Counted from the first letter of the stretch, positions 1 through 9,341 are shown. The stretch is 64,000 nucleotides of DNA from Oryzibacter oryziterrae (GCF_021864535.1 NZ_JAKJIC010000002.1:124001-188000); one strand, 5' to 3'. The notes: generated by a model from the letters alone, not told the origin. Made by a program: numbers and translations.

Positions 1-128
1 ACTTTCACGAGTTGGTGCATGGTTCATCCGGAGTTGCACGAAAAGGTCGATGACGGATTGACTGAGCGGTCTTCGCAAGAAGCCAGAACAAGGTGTGGCA
101 AAGGTGTCCGTCAAATACGGGGTCGGTA

Positions 129-1280
129 ATGGTCAAGGTTGACGACCGGAATACTACGGTGAATGAAGCCCGCTTCGAGAGCCTGCTGGATACGGCAGCC
201 GACGGGATCATCGTCATGGACGAGCGTGGTCGTATGCTGGTCTTCAACAAGATCTGCGAGACCATGTTCGGCTACAGCTCGGAAGAGGCTGTGGGCAAGC
301 CGGTCAACCTGATCATGCCGCCGGAATTCTCGACCGATCACGATCGGTATGTCCGCAACTATCACCGTACCGGCGAGAAGCGGATCATCGGCATCGGCCG
401 TGAAGTCTCCGGCATGCACAAGGACGGAACGGTGTTTCCGCTGGAGCTGTCGGTCGGCGAAGCGGTGACGCCGGAAGGCCGGCAATATATTGGCGTGCTG
501 CGCGACCTGCGCCCGCGCCGCGCCGTGGAAGTGCGCGTGTCGCAGCTGCAGGCTCAGGTGGTCCACATGACGCGCCTGTCCGCCATGGACGAGATGGGCG
601 CCGCCATGGCGCACGAACTCAACCAGCCGCTTACCGCGCTCCTGCTCTATCTGCAGGCGGTGACGCGGCAGATCAAGAATTCACATGCCGAGGGGCAGGT
701 GCCCTCCGAAAAGGTTCTCGGCGTGCTCGACAAGGCCGTTACAGAGGCCGAACGCGCCAGCCATATCGTCCAGCGCATGCGCCAGATGGTGGAAAAGCGC
801 GATCCGGAACGGGCGACCATCGATCTGCGTGAAGTGGTGAACGAGGCGCTGGATCTCAGCGAGTTCGTCGCCCAGAGCGCAACGGTGACCATCCGCCGTG
901 TCTACGGTCCCAACCCCATCTGGGTCGATGCCGACGCCACGCAGATCCAGCAAATCGTTTTGAATCTTCTGCGCAACGCGCTCGAGGTTGCCAAGGAAAG
1001 CGAGGAGCGCTGGGTCAAGGTGTCCATCGGCTCGGACGATCGCAGCGCGGTCGTCAGCGTGACCGACAGCGGGCCGGGCTTCTCCGAAGAAGTCAGCCGG
1101 TCGCTGTTCAAGACTTTCAGTACAACGAAGAAAAGTGGAATGGGTCTCGGTCTCGCGATCTCGCGCGCCATTGCCCAGAACCACGGCGGTGATTTGATGG
1201 CCGATTCCGGAGGAAGCGGCCAAGGCGCAACCTTCACACTCGTTCTGCCCGTGCATCGGGCAGCTGTCGACGAGGGGTGA
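129..1280 (+). CDS. fixL: Oxygen-sensing heme PAS histidine kinase FixL
   Basis: FixL autophosphorylates when its heme is deoxygenated and passes phosphate to FixJ. The 383-residue protein, counted from ATG 129, has one PAS domain (about 17-125) and then a kinase core. His71 in the segment TDHDRY matches the heme-iron ligand His200 of Bradyrhizobium FixL, and RIIGIGR keeps the distal Arg220 equivalent. The phosphoacceptor is about His162 in AMAHELNQP. The N box (NLLRNALE), G1 (DSGPGF) and G2 (GLGLAIS) are intact. There are no membrane segments, so it is a soluble FixL. A GTG at 93 would add 12 residues; ATG 129 lies right before the domain and is preferred. fixJ follows after 178 bp. Confidence 0.93.
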   Translation: MVKVDDRNTTVNEARFESLLDTAADGIIVMDERGRMLVFNKICETMFGYSSEEAVGKPVNLIMPPEFSTDHDRYVRNYHRTGEKRIIGIGREVSGMHKDGTVFPLELSVGEAVTPEGRQYIGVLRDLRPRRAVEVRVSQLQAQVVHMTRLSAMDEMGAAMAHELNQPLTALLLYLQAVTRQIKNSHAEGQVPSEKVLGVLDKAVTEAERASHIVQRMRQMVEKRDPERATIDLREVVNEALDLSEFVAQSATVTIRRVYGPNPIWVDADATQIQQIVLNLLRNALEVAKESEERWVKVSIGSDDRSAVVSVTDSGPGFSEEVSRSLFKTFSTTKKSGMGLGLAISRAIAQNHGGDLMADSGGSGQGATFTLVLPVHRAAVDEG

Positions 1281-1458
1281 TGAATGGAACCCGGCCGTCT
1301 CCACGGGATTGCCGGTCAACAATGGGGCCTTGTCCCCGGCGGGCGGACCGCTGATGCAAGCGGACCGTCGTTGGGAACAAGGTGGGCTAAAGGCTGATCG
1401 AGAGCCGCCGGAGACCTCCTCCGGACATCGCAAGGCCGCGTGATTGAGGAAGACGAAA

Positions 1459-2082
1459 ATGGGTGAAGCTGTCGAAGGAAAGATCTTTGTGGTCGACGAT
1501 GATGCGGCGGTGCGCGATGCCCTGTCGGTGATCTTCGATATGGAAGGATATGGCGTGCGGACCTTCGCCGATGGCGATCAGTTCCTGAACGCGCTGAAGA
1601 CCGAAGGGCCGGCCTGCGTGCTGCTCGACGTGCACATGCCCGGCAAGTCCGGTCTCGATATCCTGAAGTCGATGGACGTCGGCACCTTCCCGGCACCGGT
1701 GTTCATCATCTCCGGCCAGGGCGATATCCCCATGGCCGTCAGCGCCATCAAGGCCGGCGCGACCGACTTCATCGAGAAGCCCTTCGACGCTGAGACCGTC
1801 GTGATGCGCGTGCGCGAAGCCATCGCCAGCTACGGTCGCCATCAGGCCAACGGCGTCGCCGCGATGAACTTCCCCGGCGCCGAGCACCTGACCCCGCGCG
1901 AGCGCGACGTGCTGCAGGAAATCACCGGCGGTGCCTCGAACAAGGAAGCCGGCCGCAAGCTCGGCATCTCGCCGCGCACCATCGAAGTCCATCGCGCCCG
2001 CATCATGGAGAAGCTCGGCGCGCGCAATGCGGCCGATCTCGTTCGCATTGTGTTGACTGCGCATACGGGCGAACACGGATAA
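1459..2082 (+). CDS. fixJ: Response regulator FixJ
   Basis: FixJ is the DNA-binding partner of FixL and activates fixK when oxygen is low. The 207-residue protein has an N-terminal receiver domain, with the phosphoacceptor Asp in CVLLDVHMPG and the conserved Lys in FIEKPFD. A C-terminal LuxR-type helix-turn-helix follows (LTPRERDVL, then ASNKEAGRKLGIS). ATG 1459 is chosen because GAGGAAGA lies 5-6 bases upstream; a TTG at 1444 would add five residues. Together with fixL and fixK it forms the usual rhizobial oxygen-signalling cascade. Confidence 0.93.
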   Translation: MGEAVEGKIFVVDDDAAVRDALSVIFDMEGYGVRTFADGDQFLNALKTEGPACVLLDVHMPGKSGLDILKSMDVGTFPAPVFIISGQGDIPMAVSAIKAGATDFIEKPFDAETVVMRVREAIASYGRHQANGVAAMNFPGAEHLTPRERDVLQEITGGASNKEAGRKLGISPRTIEVHRARIMEKLGARNAADLVRIVLTAHTGEHG

Positions 2083-2137
2083 TAATTTCCGATAAAAAAA
2101 TGCAAGTTATCAGTCTGCCGGTTTGCCCCGGCAGACA

Positions 2138-2488
2138 ATGGGGTATCGCATGTATTTCGTCGTCGAAGATGATCCTGCTGTTGCCGACGCGCTCGAGTCT
2201 CTGCTCGAAGGCGCGGGGCTGGAGGTTTGCGTCTTCGGATCGGCTGAAGAACTGATGCGCAACGGCCTGCCCAAGGCCAACGACACCATGATCGTCGATC
2301 TAGGCTTGCCCGGCATGAGCGGCGGTGAACTGGTTCGTCGCCTGGGCAAGGTTGGCGCGGCCCCCCGCGTGATCGCCATTTCCGGCAAGTCCTCGCGCAC
2401 CATTGCGCGAGAGGTCGAGGGCATCAACGACATCAAGATCCTGCGCAAGCCGCCGTCGGCGGATTGGCTGGAAGCCATCACGGCCTGA
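2138..2488 (+). CDS. Stand-alone receiver-domain response regulator
   Basis: This is a 116-residue single receiver domain with no output domain. The acidic pocket is visible in VVEDDPAVADA, the phosphoacceptor Asp in MIVDLGLPGMSG, and the Lys in ILRKPPS. It lies 55 bp after fixJ, on the same strand, and before fixK. Such a protein could act as a phosphate sink or as an anti-kinase on FixL, comparable in role to FixT of Sinorhizobium, but that is inference from position. ATG 2150 is an alternative start. Confidence 0.75.
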   Translation: MGYRMYFVVEDDPAVADALESLLEGAGLEVCVFGSAEELMRNGLPKANDTMIVDLGLPGMSGGELVRRLGKVGAAPRVIAISGKSSRTIAREVEGINDIKILRKPPSADWLEAITA

Positions 2489-3123
2489 TTGTCGCGCCTC
2501 GATGGAGGCTGGGATTGCTTGCAGCGAACGTCGGGCGTCTGGGCGTGCGGCGGAGTTCGATTCTTCCTCTCCAGTGGAGGGGGCTGCGCATTTCCTTGAT
2601 TTTCCGCGTAATCCGCGGGTATCCCGCTCATGTTTTGCTGACTGCGCAAATTTGCATGGCTGGGGTCCAGTTTATGGAAAGCGCGTAATAGTCGCTCCAG
2701 ACGTCGCTCTGGACCTGAAAAACACACATTTTCGTTTTTGTGATTCGCGTGGATCCAGCGTGTCCGGCGTCTGGCGCATTCCCGGCCATCGATGCGAGCT
2801 GCAGATTTATGCCGCCTATATTGCGGTTTACTACAATCATTTCAAAAAAATCTCATGCTTTTGTGGCAAGATCTTGATTGTTGATTTGACGGATCGCAGT
2901 GGATCGAGAAACATATCAAGTAATATTTATGCGTAGTTGGGCGTACGTAGCGGCACGAATTTTGTGTCTCTGGGTATTTACCTAATGTGCGCTGGTCAAG
3001 TTTAGCTGCCGTATGTCAGATCGGGAAAGCGAAGCAGCGGTCGGATACAAGCTCGTAAGGCCATGGACGGATGGTCCCTTGCGGGAAAGCTGCTCTGAAC
3101 CGGGTCTCATCGAGGAGGGATCG
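2489..3123. other. Long non-coding region upstream of fixK
   Basis: About 635 bases lie between the receiver gene and fixK. No reading frame here looks like a conserved protein. The right part, about 2810-2940, is clearly AT-richer than the flanks. The FixJ-type site listed separately is at 2943-2950, so the region most likely holds the fixK promoter and a leader. No riboswitch or small RNA was recognised. Confidence 0.5.
2943..2950 (+). promoter_or_regulatory. FixJ binding site upstream of fixK
   Basis: GTACGTAG matches the high-affinity FixJ consensus GTAMGTAG exactly. It ends 173 bases before the chosen fixK ATG. If it sits at the usual FixJ distance of about -69 to -44, transcription would start near position 3000. 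A partial second copy (GCGTAG) lies about 15 bases upstream. Confidence 0.65.
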
Positions 3124-3882
3124 ATGTTCGTGGAAAAGAAATCTGCCTTTGAACCGGGCAATCAGGCTGATGGCATGGTGTCCATGCACCATCACAACAG
3201 CCGCTATTCCGGCACCAAGATGAAGGCGCCGGTCGATGACAGCGCCTGGCTCAGCTTCCGCTCTTCGCCGCGCGCTCGGCTGGACCGCTTCGAGTCCCAT
3301 GACATCCTGTTCCATGAGGACGATCCGGCCACCAATCTCTACGAGATCGCGTCCGGCCAGATCATGCTCTATCGCCTCCTCGCCGATGGGCGCCGCCAGG
3401 TGGTGGACATCCTGTCGGAGGGCGACCTGTTCGGCCATTCCATGACCGGCCTCTACGACTGTTCCGCCGAAGCGCTGATGCCCTGCGAAGTGCGCATCCT
3501 CGATCGTCGCGATATCGAGCAGTCCAGCGAACTCCTCGGACACGTCAACCGCTGCCTGATGAGCCGCATCGAAGTCCTGCACTCGCACGCCGTTCTGCTC
3601 GGCCGCAAGTCGGCGACCGAACGCGTCGCCAGCTTCCTGATGCGCTTCGTTCCCGGCCGCGGCGTGGTTGGCTGCAGCGGCCCCAAGGCCGACGTCGACC
3701 AGCAGGTCGTCGTCCTCAAGATGACCCGCCAGGAAATCGCCGATTATCTCGGCCTGACCATCGAAACGGTCAGCCGCGTGCTGTCCGATCTCAAGCGCCG
3801 CGGCATCATCTCCATCGAGAAGAACGACCGCATCAAGCTGGTCGAAGTCTGCCGCGTCTGCAAGATGACCGGCATTCACTGA
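3124..3882 (+). CDS. fixK: CRP/FNR-family regulator FixK
   Basis: This transcription activator binds TTGAT-N4-ATCAA palindromes and relays the FixLJ signal. It has 252 residues: a cyclic-nucleotide-binding fold (about 55-160) and a C-terminal HTH with TRQEIADYLGLTIETVSRVL, where E-x-x-S-R contacts the half-sites. There is no N-terminal FNR-type cysteine cluster, so it is not an Fe-S sensor. ATG 3124 has a strong GAGGAGG five bases upstream. The sites at 5376, 5699, 9514 and 15966 are its probable targets. Confidence 0.9.
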   Translation: MFVEKKSAFEPGNQADGMVSMHHHNSRYSGTKMKAPVDDSAWLSFRSSPRARLDRFESHDILFHEDDPATNLYEIASGQIMLYRLLADGRRQVVDILSEGDLFGHSMTGLYDCSAEALMPCEVRILDRRDIEQSSELLGHVNRCLMSRIEVLHSHAVLLGRKSATERVASFLMRFVPGRGVVGCSGPKADVDQQVVVLKMTRQEIADYLGLTIETVSRVLSDLKRRGIISIEKNDRIKLVEVCRVCKMTGIH

Positions 3883-3908
3883 CCCATCCTCCTCGATCGA
3901 CCTTCCAG

Positions 3909-3937
3909 CGGCCGGATGCGCATTGCGTTTCCGGCCG
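3909..3937. terminator. Hairpin terminator between convergent fixK and hemN
   Basis: CGGCCGGA and TCCGGCCG pair across a 13-base loop. The plus strand continues with TCATTCTTTTC. It serves fixK and perhaps hemN on the other strand. Confidence 0.6.
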
Positions 3938-3976
3938 TCATTCTTTTCAAGCGCCGCAAAAGATGCGGCAAGGGCG

Positions 3977-5341
3977 TCACACCGCCACCGAATGGCGACC
4001 GCCCCTGCCGAGATAGGCGTCGAAGGCCGACGCGACCACGCGGGCGAGCTCCACCTTGTGTTCGATGATCGAGACCTTGTACCCGTCGATCGTCAGCCAG
4101 CCGGCCTTGACCATGGGCGCAAGCGACTCGAGGTCCGCGGCGAACATCTCCGGCGACACCCTGTGGTGCGCGGCGATGGCTCCGAGATCCACGTCGAAGA
4201 AGCACAGGACCTGCTCGATCACGTCGGCACGAACGAGGTCGTCCGGCGTGAAGATCCGGCCCTTGTGGACGGCGAACTTGCCGGCCTCTATGGCGCGCTG
4301 CCAGGGCGCGTTGGCCGTTTCATTCTGGGCATAGCCCCAGGGCGTCTTGCCAATCGAGGAGGCGCCGAAGCCGAGCAGGGTGTTGGCAGCGTCGGTGGTA
4401 TAGCCCTGGAAGTTGCGGCGCAGGGTGCGTTGATCGCGCGCCCGCGTGAGATCGTCCTCCGGACGGGCGAAATGGTCGATGCCGATTTCCTCGTAGCCGA
4501 AGGCGTCGATGGTGGCACGCGCGATGCGCGCGAGCTCATGACGAGCGGCGCTATCGGGCAGCAGGCTCTCGTCGATCACCTTCTGATGCGTGCGGAACCA
4601 GGGCACATGCGCATAGCCGAAAAGCGAGATGCGGTTCGGCGCCAGACCGGCCGCATGCAGCGCCGTCTGGCGGATCGAGGCCGGGGTCTGCCGCGGCAGG
4701 CCGTACATCAGGTCGAAGCTGATGGCGCCGATGCCATGCCCATGAAGGTTTGCGACAGCCGCTTCAACCATTTCCAGCGGCTGGATACGGCCGATGGCCT
4801 CCTGCACTGCCGGATCCAGGTCCTGGACGCCGAGGCTGGCGCGGTTGATTCCCATGCGCGCCAGGAAGCGGGCATTCTCACGGGTGAGATGGCGCGGATC
4901 GAGCTCGATGGCGTGCTCGGCATTGCGGCGAATGTCGAAGAACTCATGCAGATCGCCGACGATCTTCTCGAAGGACGCCATCGGCACCAGGTTCGGCGTG
5001 CCGCCGCCCCAGTGGATATGCGAGACCTTGAGCCGTCCGAGGCGGTCGGCTGCCAGCGCGATTTCCTTGCGCAGCACCTCCACATAGGCTTCGATCGGCG
5101 CATCCTTGCGTGTCGCCTTCGTGGTGCAGCCGCAATAATGGCAGATGGTCCGGCAGAAGGGGATGTGGATGTAGATCGACACCGCCTCTTCCCGGTTGCC
5201 GATCTTGTCGAGCCACGCCCCATAGAGTTCCGAATCCACGTCCTGATTGAAATGGGGCGCGGTTGGATAGGACGTGTAGCGGGGGACCGTGGCGCGGATC
5301 ACGCTCGACAGGTCCAGCGAAGGGAGGGACATGGCGTTCAT
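3977..5341 (-). CDS. hemN: Oxygen-independent coproporphyrinogen III oxidase
   Basis: This radical-SAM enzyme converts coproporphyrinogen III to protoporphyrinogen IX without oxygen, so heme can be made in micro-oxic cells. It has 454 residues. The Fe-S/SAM motif is CRTICHYCGC, followed by GGGTPNLV, and the N-terminal PRYTSYPTAPHF is typical of HemN. Start 5341 (MNAMSLPS) is chosen; an in-frame ATG at 5332 is also possible and matters because the FixK site lies only 35 bases upstream. It is divergent from ccoNOQP. Confidence 0.93.
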   Translation of the reverse strand: MNAMSLPSLDLSSVIRATVPRYTSYPTAPHFNQDVDSELYGAWLDKIGNREEAVSIYIHIPFCRTICHYCGCTTKATRKDAPIEAYVEVLRKEIALAADRLGRLKVSHIHWGGGTPNLVPMASFEKIVGDLHEFFDIRRNAEHAIELDPRHLTRENARFLARMGINRASLGVQDLDPAVQEAIGRIQPLEMVEAAVANLHGHGIGAISFDLMYGLPRQTPASIRQTALHAAGLAPNRISLFGYAHVPWFRTHQKVIDESLLPDSAARHELARIARATIDAFGYEEIGIDHFARPEDDLTRARDQRTLRRNFQGYTTDAANTLLGFGASSIGKTPWGYAQNETANAPWQRAIEAGKFAVHKGRIFTPDDLVRADVIEQVLCFFDVDLGAIAAHHRVSPEMFAADLESLAPMVKAGWLTIDGYKVSIIEHKVELARVVASAFDAYLGRGGRHSVAV

Positions 5342-5375
5342 GCTTCCTGTTTGCGGCACGGACGGCGCCCCGGCA

Positions 5376-5389
5376 TTGATCGACATCAA
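5376..5389 (-). promoter_or_regulatory. FixK/Anr-type box upstream of hemN
   Basis: TTGATCGACATCAA is a perfect match to TTGAT-N4-ATCAA. Its centre is about 41.5 bases from the ATG at 5341. A class II arrangement would therefore place the transcript start at or very near that ATG. Confidence 0.75.
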
Positions 5390-5698
5390 AGAAAACCCTA
5401 TTCGGGTTATTCCGCAGTCTTGCGGGGATGGAGCGTGGTCGGACAAGGCTTCGGAACAGTCGGGACCTGCTTGCCCGTCCGGAGCGTCCGCCGAAGCGGT
5501 GCTTTTGCGGCCAAGTGATTCTGGCATCTGGCAAAAGACGGACTACTCAGACTTTCGGTGCATCGGCTTGCACCTACCGTCTTCGCCTGCACCCCGACAT
5601 CGGTAGTCCCTCTCCGCAATTTTCCGCAAAAACAGGCTCTTAGCGGCGAGAAGGCGGCATAAGTGGTGAGTCAATTCCCCTATTTAAAGGGGTAGATA

Positions 5699-5712
5699 TT
5701 GATTTCGATCAA
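5699..5712 (+). promoter_or_regulatory. FixK/Anr-type box upstream of ccoN
   Basis: TTGATTTCGATCAA is a perfect palindrome of the FixK type. TAGGTT at 5735-5740 is at the right distance to be a -10 element. The start site would be near 5747, leaving a leader of about 110 bases before ccoN. Confidence 0.8.
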
Positions 5713-5855
5713 GGTTGCCCTGCTTCAAGCCCACTAGGTTCGGCCCGAACTCTCGCGTATTCGGCGCGGGGCTCGACCAGTGTGACCGCGGATCACCCCC
5801 GGGGGAGTGTCTGAATTACCAAGGGGCGGTCCGGACAAAATACGGGGCGACAATC

Positions 5856-7508
5856 ATGACAGCGCAGAGGGCAAAACCTCTCATGTCGCTTGAGGAGGGG
5901 GGCTTTGCCGTCTTCCTGGGGCTACTCACTCTGCTATGCGTTCTGCTCGCCGGTAAGGCGCTCGATCCGGTCTTCGCGTTCCACGCGACGATCGGCGCGA
6001 TTGCGTCAGCGGCAGGCGTTTATCTCATCGTCAAGGCTTACATCGACCGTGCCGGCAAGGAAGTTCCTGCCGAAATCAACGGTAAGCCCAACTACAACTA
6101 CGGACCCATCAAGTTCGCCTCGATCGCGGCGATGTTCTGGGGCATTGCCGGCTTCCTCGTGGGCGTGATCATCGCCTTCGAACTGGCGTTCCCGAACCTC
6201 AGCATGGGTCTGGAGTGGATCAACTTCGGTCGCCTGCGCCCGCTGCACACCTCCGCGGTGATCTTCGCCTTCGGTGGCAACGTGCTGCTGGCGACGAGCT
6301 TCTATGCCGTGCAGCGCACCTGCCGCGTCCGCATGCCTGGCTTGGTCGCGCCCTGGTTCGTCATCCTCGGCTATAACGTCTTCATCGTCATCGCTGGTAC
6401 GGGCTACCTGCTGGGCGTGACGTCGGGCAAGGAATACGCCGAGCCGGAGTGGTATGCCGACCTGTGGCTGACCGTCGTCTGGGTGGCCTATCTGCTGGTC
6501 TTCCTCGCCACGTTGTGGAAGCGCAAGGAGCCCCATATCTACGTGGCCAACTGGTTCACGCTGGCCATGATCGTCACGATCGCCATGCTGCATCTGGTCA
6601 ACAACGCGGAGATTCCGGTGTCCTTCTTCGGCACCAAGTCTTACGTGCTGTGGTCCGGCGTGCAGGATGCCATGGTTCAGTGGTGGTATGGCCATAACGC
6701 GGTGGGCTTCTTCCTGACCGCCGGCTTCCTGGCCATCATGTACTATTTCGTGCCCAAGCGCGCCAATCGTCCGGTGTATTCCTATCGCCTGTCGATCGTG
6801 CACTTCTGGGCGCTGATCTTCCTGTACATCTGGGCCGGTCCGCACCACCTGCACTATACCGCGCTGCCCGAATGGGCCTCCACGCTGGGCATGACCTTCT
6901 CGGTGATGCTGTGGATGCCGTCCTGGGGTGGCATGATCAACGGCCTGATGACGCTGTCCGGCGCCTGGGACAAGCTCCGCACCGACCCGGTGCTGCGCAT
7001 GCTCGTGGTGTCCGTCGCCTTCTACGGCATGTCGACCTTCGAAGGTCCGCTCATGTCGATCAAGGCGGTCAACAGCCTCAGCCACTATACGGACTGGACC
7101 ATCGGTCACGTGCACTCCGGTGCGCTCGGCTGGGTGGGTTACGTCTCCTTCGGCGCGCTCTATTGCCTGGTCCCCTGGGTCTTCGGCAAGAAGGACGTCT
7201 ACTCGCTGAAGCTCGTGGACTGGCACTTCTGGATCTCGACCCTGGGTATCGTTCTCTACATCTCCGCGATGTGGGTGTCCGGTATCATGCAGGGCCTGAT
7301 GTGGCGCGCCTACACCTCGCTTGGCTTCCTGCAGTATTCCTTCGTGGAAACCGTTGAGGCGATGCATCCCTACTATGTGATCCGTGGGCTCGGTGGCGTT
7401 CTGTTCCTCACCGGCGCGCTGATCATGGCCGTCAACCTCTACCTGACCATCACCCGTGGCGAAGCCGAAGAGGCCGAACCTGCTGGTGCTCTGGCTGCGG
7501 CCGAGTAA
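5856..7508 (+). CDS. ccoN: cbb3-type cytochrome c oxidase subunit I
   Basis: This is the catalytic membrane subunit (fixN) of the high-affinity cbb3 oxidase, which carries heme b and the heme b3-CuB site. The 550 residues form about a dozen membrane helices. Visible metal-site segments are [10 protein letters not shown] (heme b), YGHNAVGFF (CuB His), AGPHHLHYT (the His-His pair) and [12 protein letters not shown] near the C-terminus. ATG 5856 is chosen; ATG 5883 is possible. It is the first gene of a four-gene operon preceded by a FixK box. Confidence 0.95.
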   Translation: MTAQRAKPLMSLEEGGFAVFLGLLTLLCVLLAGKALDPVFAFHATIGAIASAAGVYLIVKAYIDRAGKEVPAEINGKPNYNYGPIKFASIAAMFWGIAGFLVGVIIAFELAFPNLSMGLEWINFGRLRPLHTSAVIFAFGGNVLLATSFYAVQRTCRVRMPGLVAPWFVILGYNVFIVIAGTGYLLGVTSGKEYAEPEWYADLWLTVVWVAYLLVFLATLWKRKEPHIYVANWFTLAMIVTIAMLHLVNNAEIPVSFFGTKSYVLWSGVQDAMVQWWYGHNAVGFFLTAGFLAIMYYFVPKRANRPVYSYRLSIVHFWALIFLYIWAGPHHLHYTALPEWASTLGMTFSVMLWMPSWGGMINGLMTLSGAWDKLRTDPVLRMLVVSVAFYGMSTFEGPLMSIKAVNSLSHYTDWTIGHVHSGALGWVGYVSFGALYCLVPWVFGKKDVYSLKLVDWHFWISTLGIVLYISAMWVSGIMQGLMWRAYTSLGFLQYSFVETVEAMHPYYVIRGLGGVLFLTGALIMAVNLYLTITRGEAEEAEPAGALAAAE

Positions 7509-7521
7509 GGAGAGCCGAGCC

Positions 7522-8253
7522 ATGTCCTTGTTCGAAAAACATGCAGTTTTCGAGAAGAACTCCATCGTTCTGCTGCTTGGCATCCTGGTTATGGTTGCCA
7601 TCGGCGGTCTGGTGGAGATCGTCCCCCTCTTCTATCTGAAGAGCACGATCGAGACGGTGGACGGGATGCGTCCCTATTCACCGCTCGAACTGGCCGGCCG
7701 CAACATCTACGTCCGTGAAGGGTGCTATCTGTGCCATAGCCAGATGATCCGCCCGATGCGCGACGAGATCGAGCGTTACGGTCACTTCAGCCTGGCCGCC
7801 GAAAGCCAGTATGATCATCCCTTCCAGTGGGGCTCCAAGCGTACCGGTCCGGATCTTGCCCGCGTTGGCGGCAAGTATTCCAACGCCTGGCACGTGGCCC
7901 ACTTGAGCGATCCGCGTCAGGTCGTGCCGGCTTCGGTCATGCCCGCCTACGCCTTCCTCAAGAACGCTCCGCTGAAGGCTGATCGCATTGGCGACGACAT
8001 GAAGACCCTGCGCATCGAAGGCGTCCCCTATACGGACGACGAGATTGCCCAGGCCCAGGCCGACCTGGCAGCCCAGGTCAATCCTGACGGCGACAGCTCC
8101 GGCCTCCTCGGCCGCTATCCCAAGGCTGTGGTTGCGGACTTCGATGGCGACCCGACCAAGGTCACCGAGATGGACGCTCTTGTCGCCTATCTGCAAATGC
8201 TTGGCACGTTGGTTGATTTCTCGACCTACGACGACAAAGCCAACCTGCGTTAA
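7522..8253 (+). CDS. ccoO: cbb3-type cytochrome c oxidase subunit II (mono-heme)
   Basis: CcoO (fixO) carries one c-type heme and passes electrons to CcoN. The 243-residue protein has one N-terminal membrane anchor (about 18-40) and a periplasmic domain with the heme motif CYLCH followed by [13 protein letters not shown] 7522 has AGGAGAG eight bases upstream. It begins 13 bases after the ccoN stop. It has the usual single CxxCH. Confidence 0.95.
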   Translation: MSLFEKHAVFEKNSIVLLLGILVMVAIGGLVEIVPLFYLKSTIETVDGMRPYSPLELAGRNIYVREGCYLCHSQMIRPMRDEIERYGHFSLAAESQYDHPFQWGSKRTGPDLARVGGKYSNAWHVAHLSDPRQVVPASVMPAYAFLKNAPLKADRIGDDMKTLRIEGVPYTDDEIAQAQADLAAQVNPDGDSSGLLGRYPKAVVADFDGDPTKVTEMDALVAYLQMLGTLVDFSTYDDKANLR

Positions 8254-8267
8254 CCCGGGGGGTCATC

Positions 8268-8423
8268 ATGGGCTTCACCTACGAACAGGTTGCAATGTTT
8301 GCCCAGCAGAGCGTGACGATCTACTTCTTCGTTCTATTCCTGGCCATCCTCGCCTATGCGCTGTGGCCGAAGAACAAGGAGCCCTTCGATCACGCCGCGC
8401 AGATCCCGCTTGAGGAGGATTGA
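8268..8423 (+). CDS. ccoQ: cbb3-type cytochrome oxidase subunit CcoQ/FixQ
   Basis: This small protein of 51 residues starts at ATG 8268. It has a single membrane helix (VTIYFFVLFLAILAYALW) and a charged C-terminal tail that ends LEED. It lies in the standard position between ccoO and ccoP, three bases before ccoP. CcoQ stabilises the oxidase complex. The gene is short but clear from position, length and topology. Confidence 0.9.
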   Translation: MGFTYEQVAMFAQQSVTIYFFVLFLAILAYALWPKNKEPFDHAAQIPLEED

Positions 8424-8426
8424 GCC

Positions 8427-9290
8427 ATGGCTCAACACGGAGAAATCGACAAGGTCACCGGCGTGTCGACCACCGGTCACGAGTGGGACGGCATCAAGGA
8501 ACTGAATACCCCGCTGCCGCGCTGGTGGCTGTGGCTGTTTTACATCTGCATCGTCTGGGCCATCGGATACTACTTCGTGTATCCGTCCTGGCCGCTGGTC
8601 TCCGACTACACCCGTGGTTATCTGGGCTATTCGCAGCGCGAAGCAGCTCTGACGGATGCGGCGGCCGGACAGGCGTCCCGCATGGTGATCGGTAAGGGAC
8701 TTGAGGCGGCGACCTTTGAGCAGATCAAGGCCGACCCGAAGATGCTCGAGTTCGCCATGGCCAACGGCAAGGCGGCCTTCGGCAACAACTGCGCGCCCTG
8801 CCATGGTTCGGGTGCCACCGGTTCGCCCGGTTATCCGAACCTGCAGGACGACGACTGGCTGTGGGGCGGCACGCTTGATGCCATCCAGCAGACGATCACG
8901 GTGGGTGCCCGCTCGACGAGCCCCGACACCCGTCAGAACGTCATGCCGGCCTTTGGCCGCGACCAGATGCTGACCGCCGACCAGATCGACAAGGTTGCCG
9001 ACTATGTTCTGTCCCTGTCCGGTTCGGGTGGCGCTGCCACCGACGAAGGCAAGCAGATCTTCGCCGACAACTGCGCGGCCTGCCATGGCGAGGGCGGCAT
9101 TGGTAACCAGGATCTCGGTGCGCCCAAGCTCACCGACAAGATCTGGCTCTACAGCGGCACCAAGGAAGCCATCGTTGCCCAAATCAACAATCCCAAGCTC
9201 GGCGTCATGCCGACCTGGGGCGGCAAGCTCGACGCTGTGACCATCAAGTCGCTCGCGATCTATGTCCACGACCTGGGTGGCGGCGTCTGA
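8427..9290 (+). CDS. ccoP: cbb3-type cytochrome c oxidase subunit III (di-heme)
   Basis: CcoP (fixP) is the di-heme c subunit that accepts electrons from soluble cytochrome c. The 287-residue protein has an N-terminal conserved segment (HEWDGIKELNTPLPRWWLW), one membrane helix, and two cytochrome c domains with CAPCH at about residue 123 and CAACH at about 217. A ribosome site GAGGAGG lies 8-14 bases before ATG 8427, inside the end of ccoQ. It closes the operon; a hairpin follows. Confidence 0.95.
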   Translation: MAQHGEIDKVTGVSTTGHEWDGIKELNTPLPRWWLWLFYICIVWAIGYYFVYPSWPLVSDYTRGYLGYSQREAALTDAAAGQASRMVIGKGLEAATFEQIKADPKMLEFAMANGKAAFGNNCAPCHGSGATGSPGYPNLQDDDWLWGGTLDAIQQTITVGARSTSPDTRQNVMPAFGRDQMLTADQIDKVADYVLSLSGSGGAATDEGKQIFADNCAACHGEGGIGNQDLGAPKLTDKIWLYSGTKEAIVAQINNPKLGVMPTWGGKLDAVTIKSLAIYVHDLGGGV

Positions 9291-9317
9291 TTGACGCGCC
9301 TTTCCTGATAACTTCGG

Positions 9318-9341
9318 CGGCGGGAACCTCGGTTCCCGCCG
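9318..9341 (+). terminator. Hairpin after ccoNOQP
   Basis: CGGCGGGAAC pairs with GTTCCCGCCG across a four-base loop, 27 bases after the ccoP stop. The downstream tract (TTGTCATTT) is only weakly T-rich. Confidence 0.6.

Larger units (their letters stand above)
5342..5855. other. Divergent hemN-ccoN control region
   Basis: The 514 bases between hemN and ccoN hold two perfect FixK palindromes, one near each gene. They also hold a poly-C/T and TTTAAAGGGG stretch at about 5675-5692. I see no credible coding sequence here; readings of ccoN that begin further upstream are in the same frame but lack a family-like N-terminus. Confidence 0.6.

Noticed and set aside
2403-2936. Open frame in the region before fixK
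   Set aside because: It begins inside the receiver gene in another frame and crosses the AT-rich promoter region; no conserved features.
3923-5518. A 531-residue open frame on the plus strand opposite hemN
   Set aside because: It is the antisense shadow of hemN in GC-rich DNA; no protein-family motif and no ribosome site.
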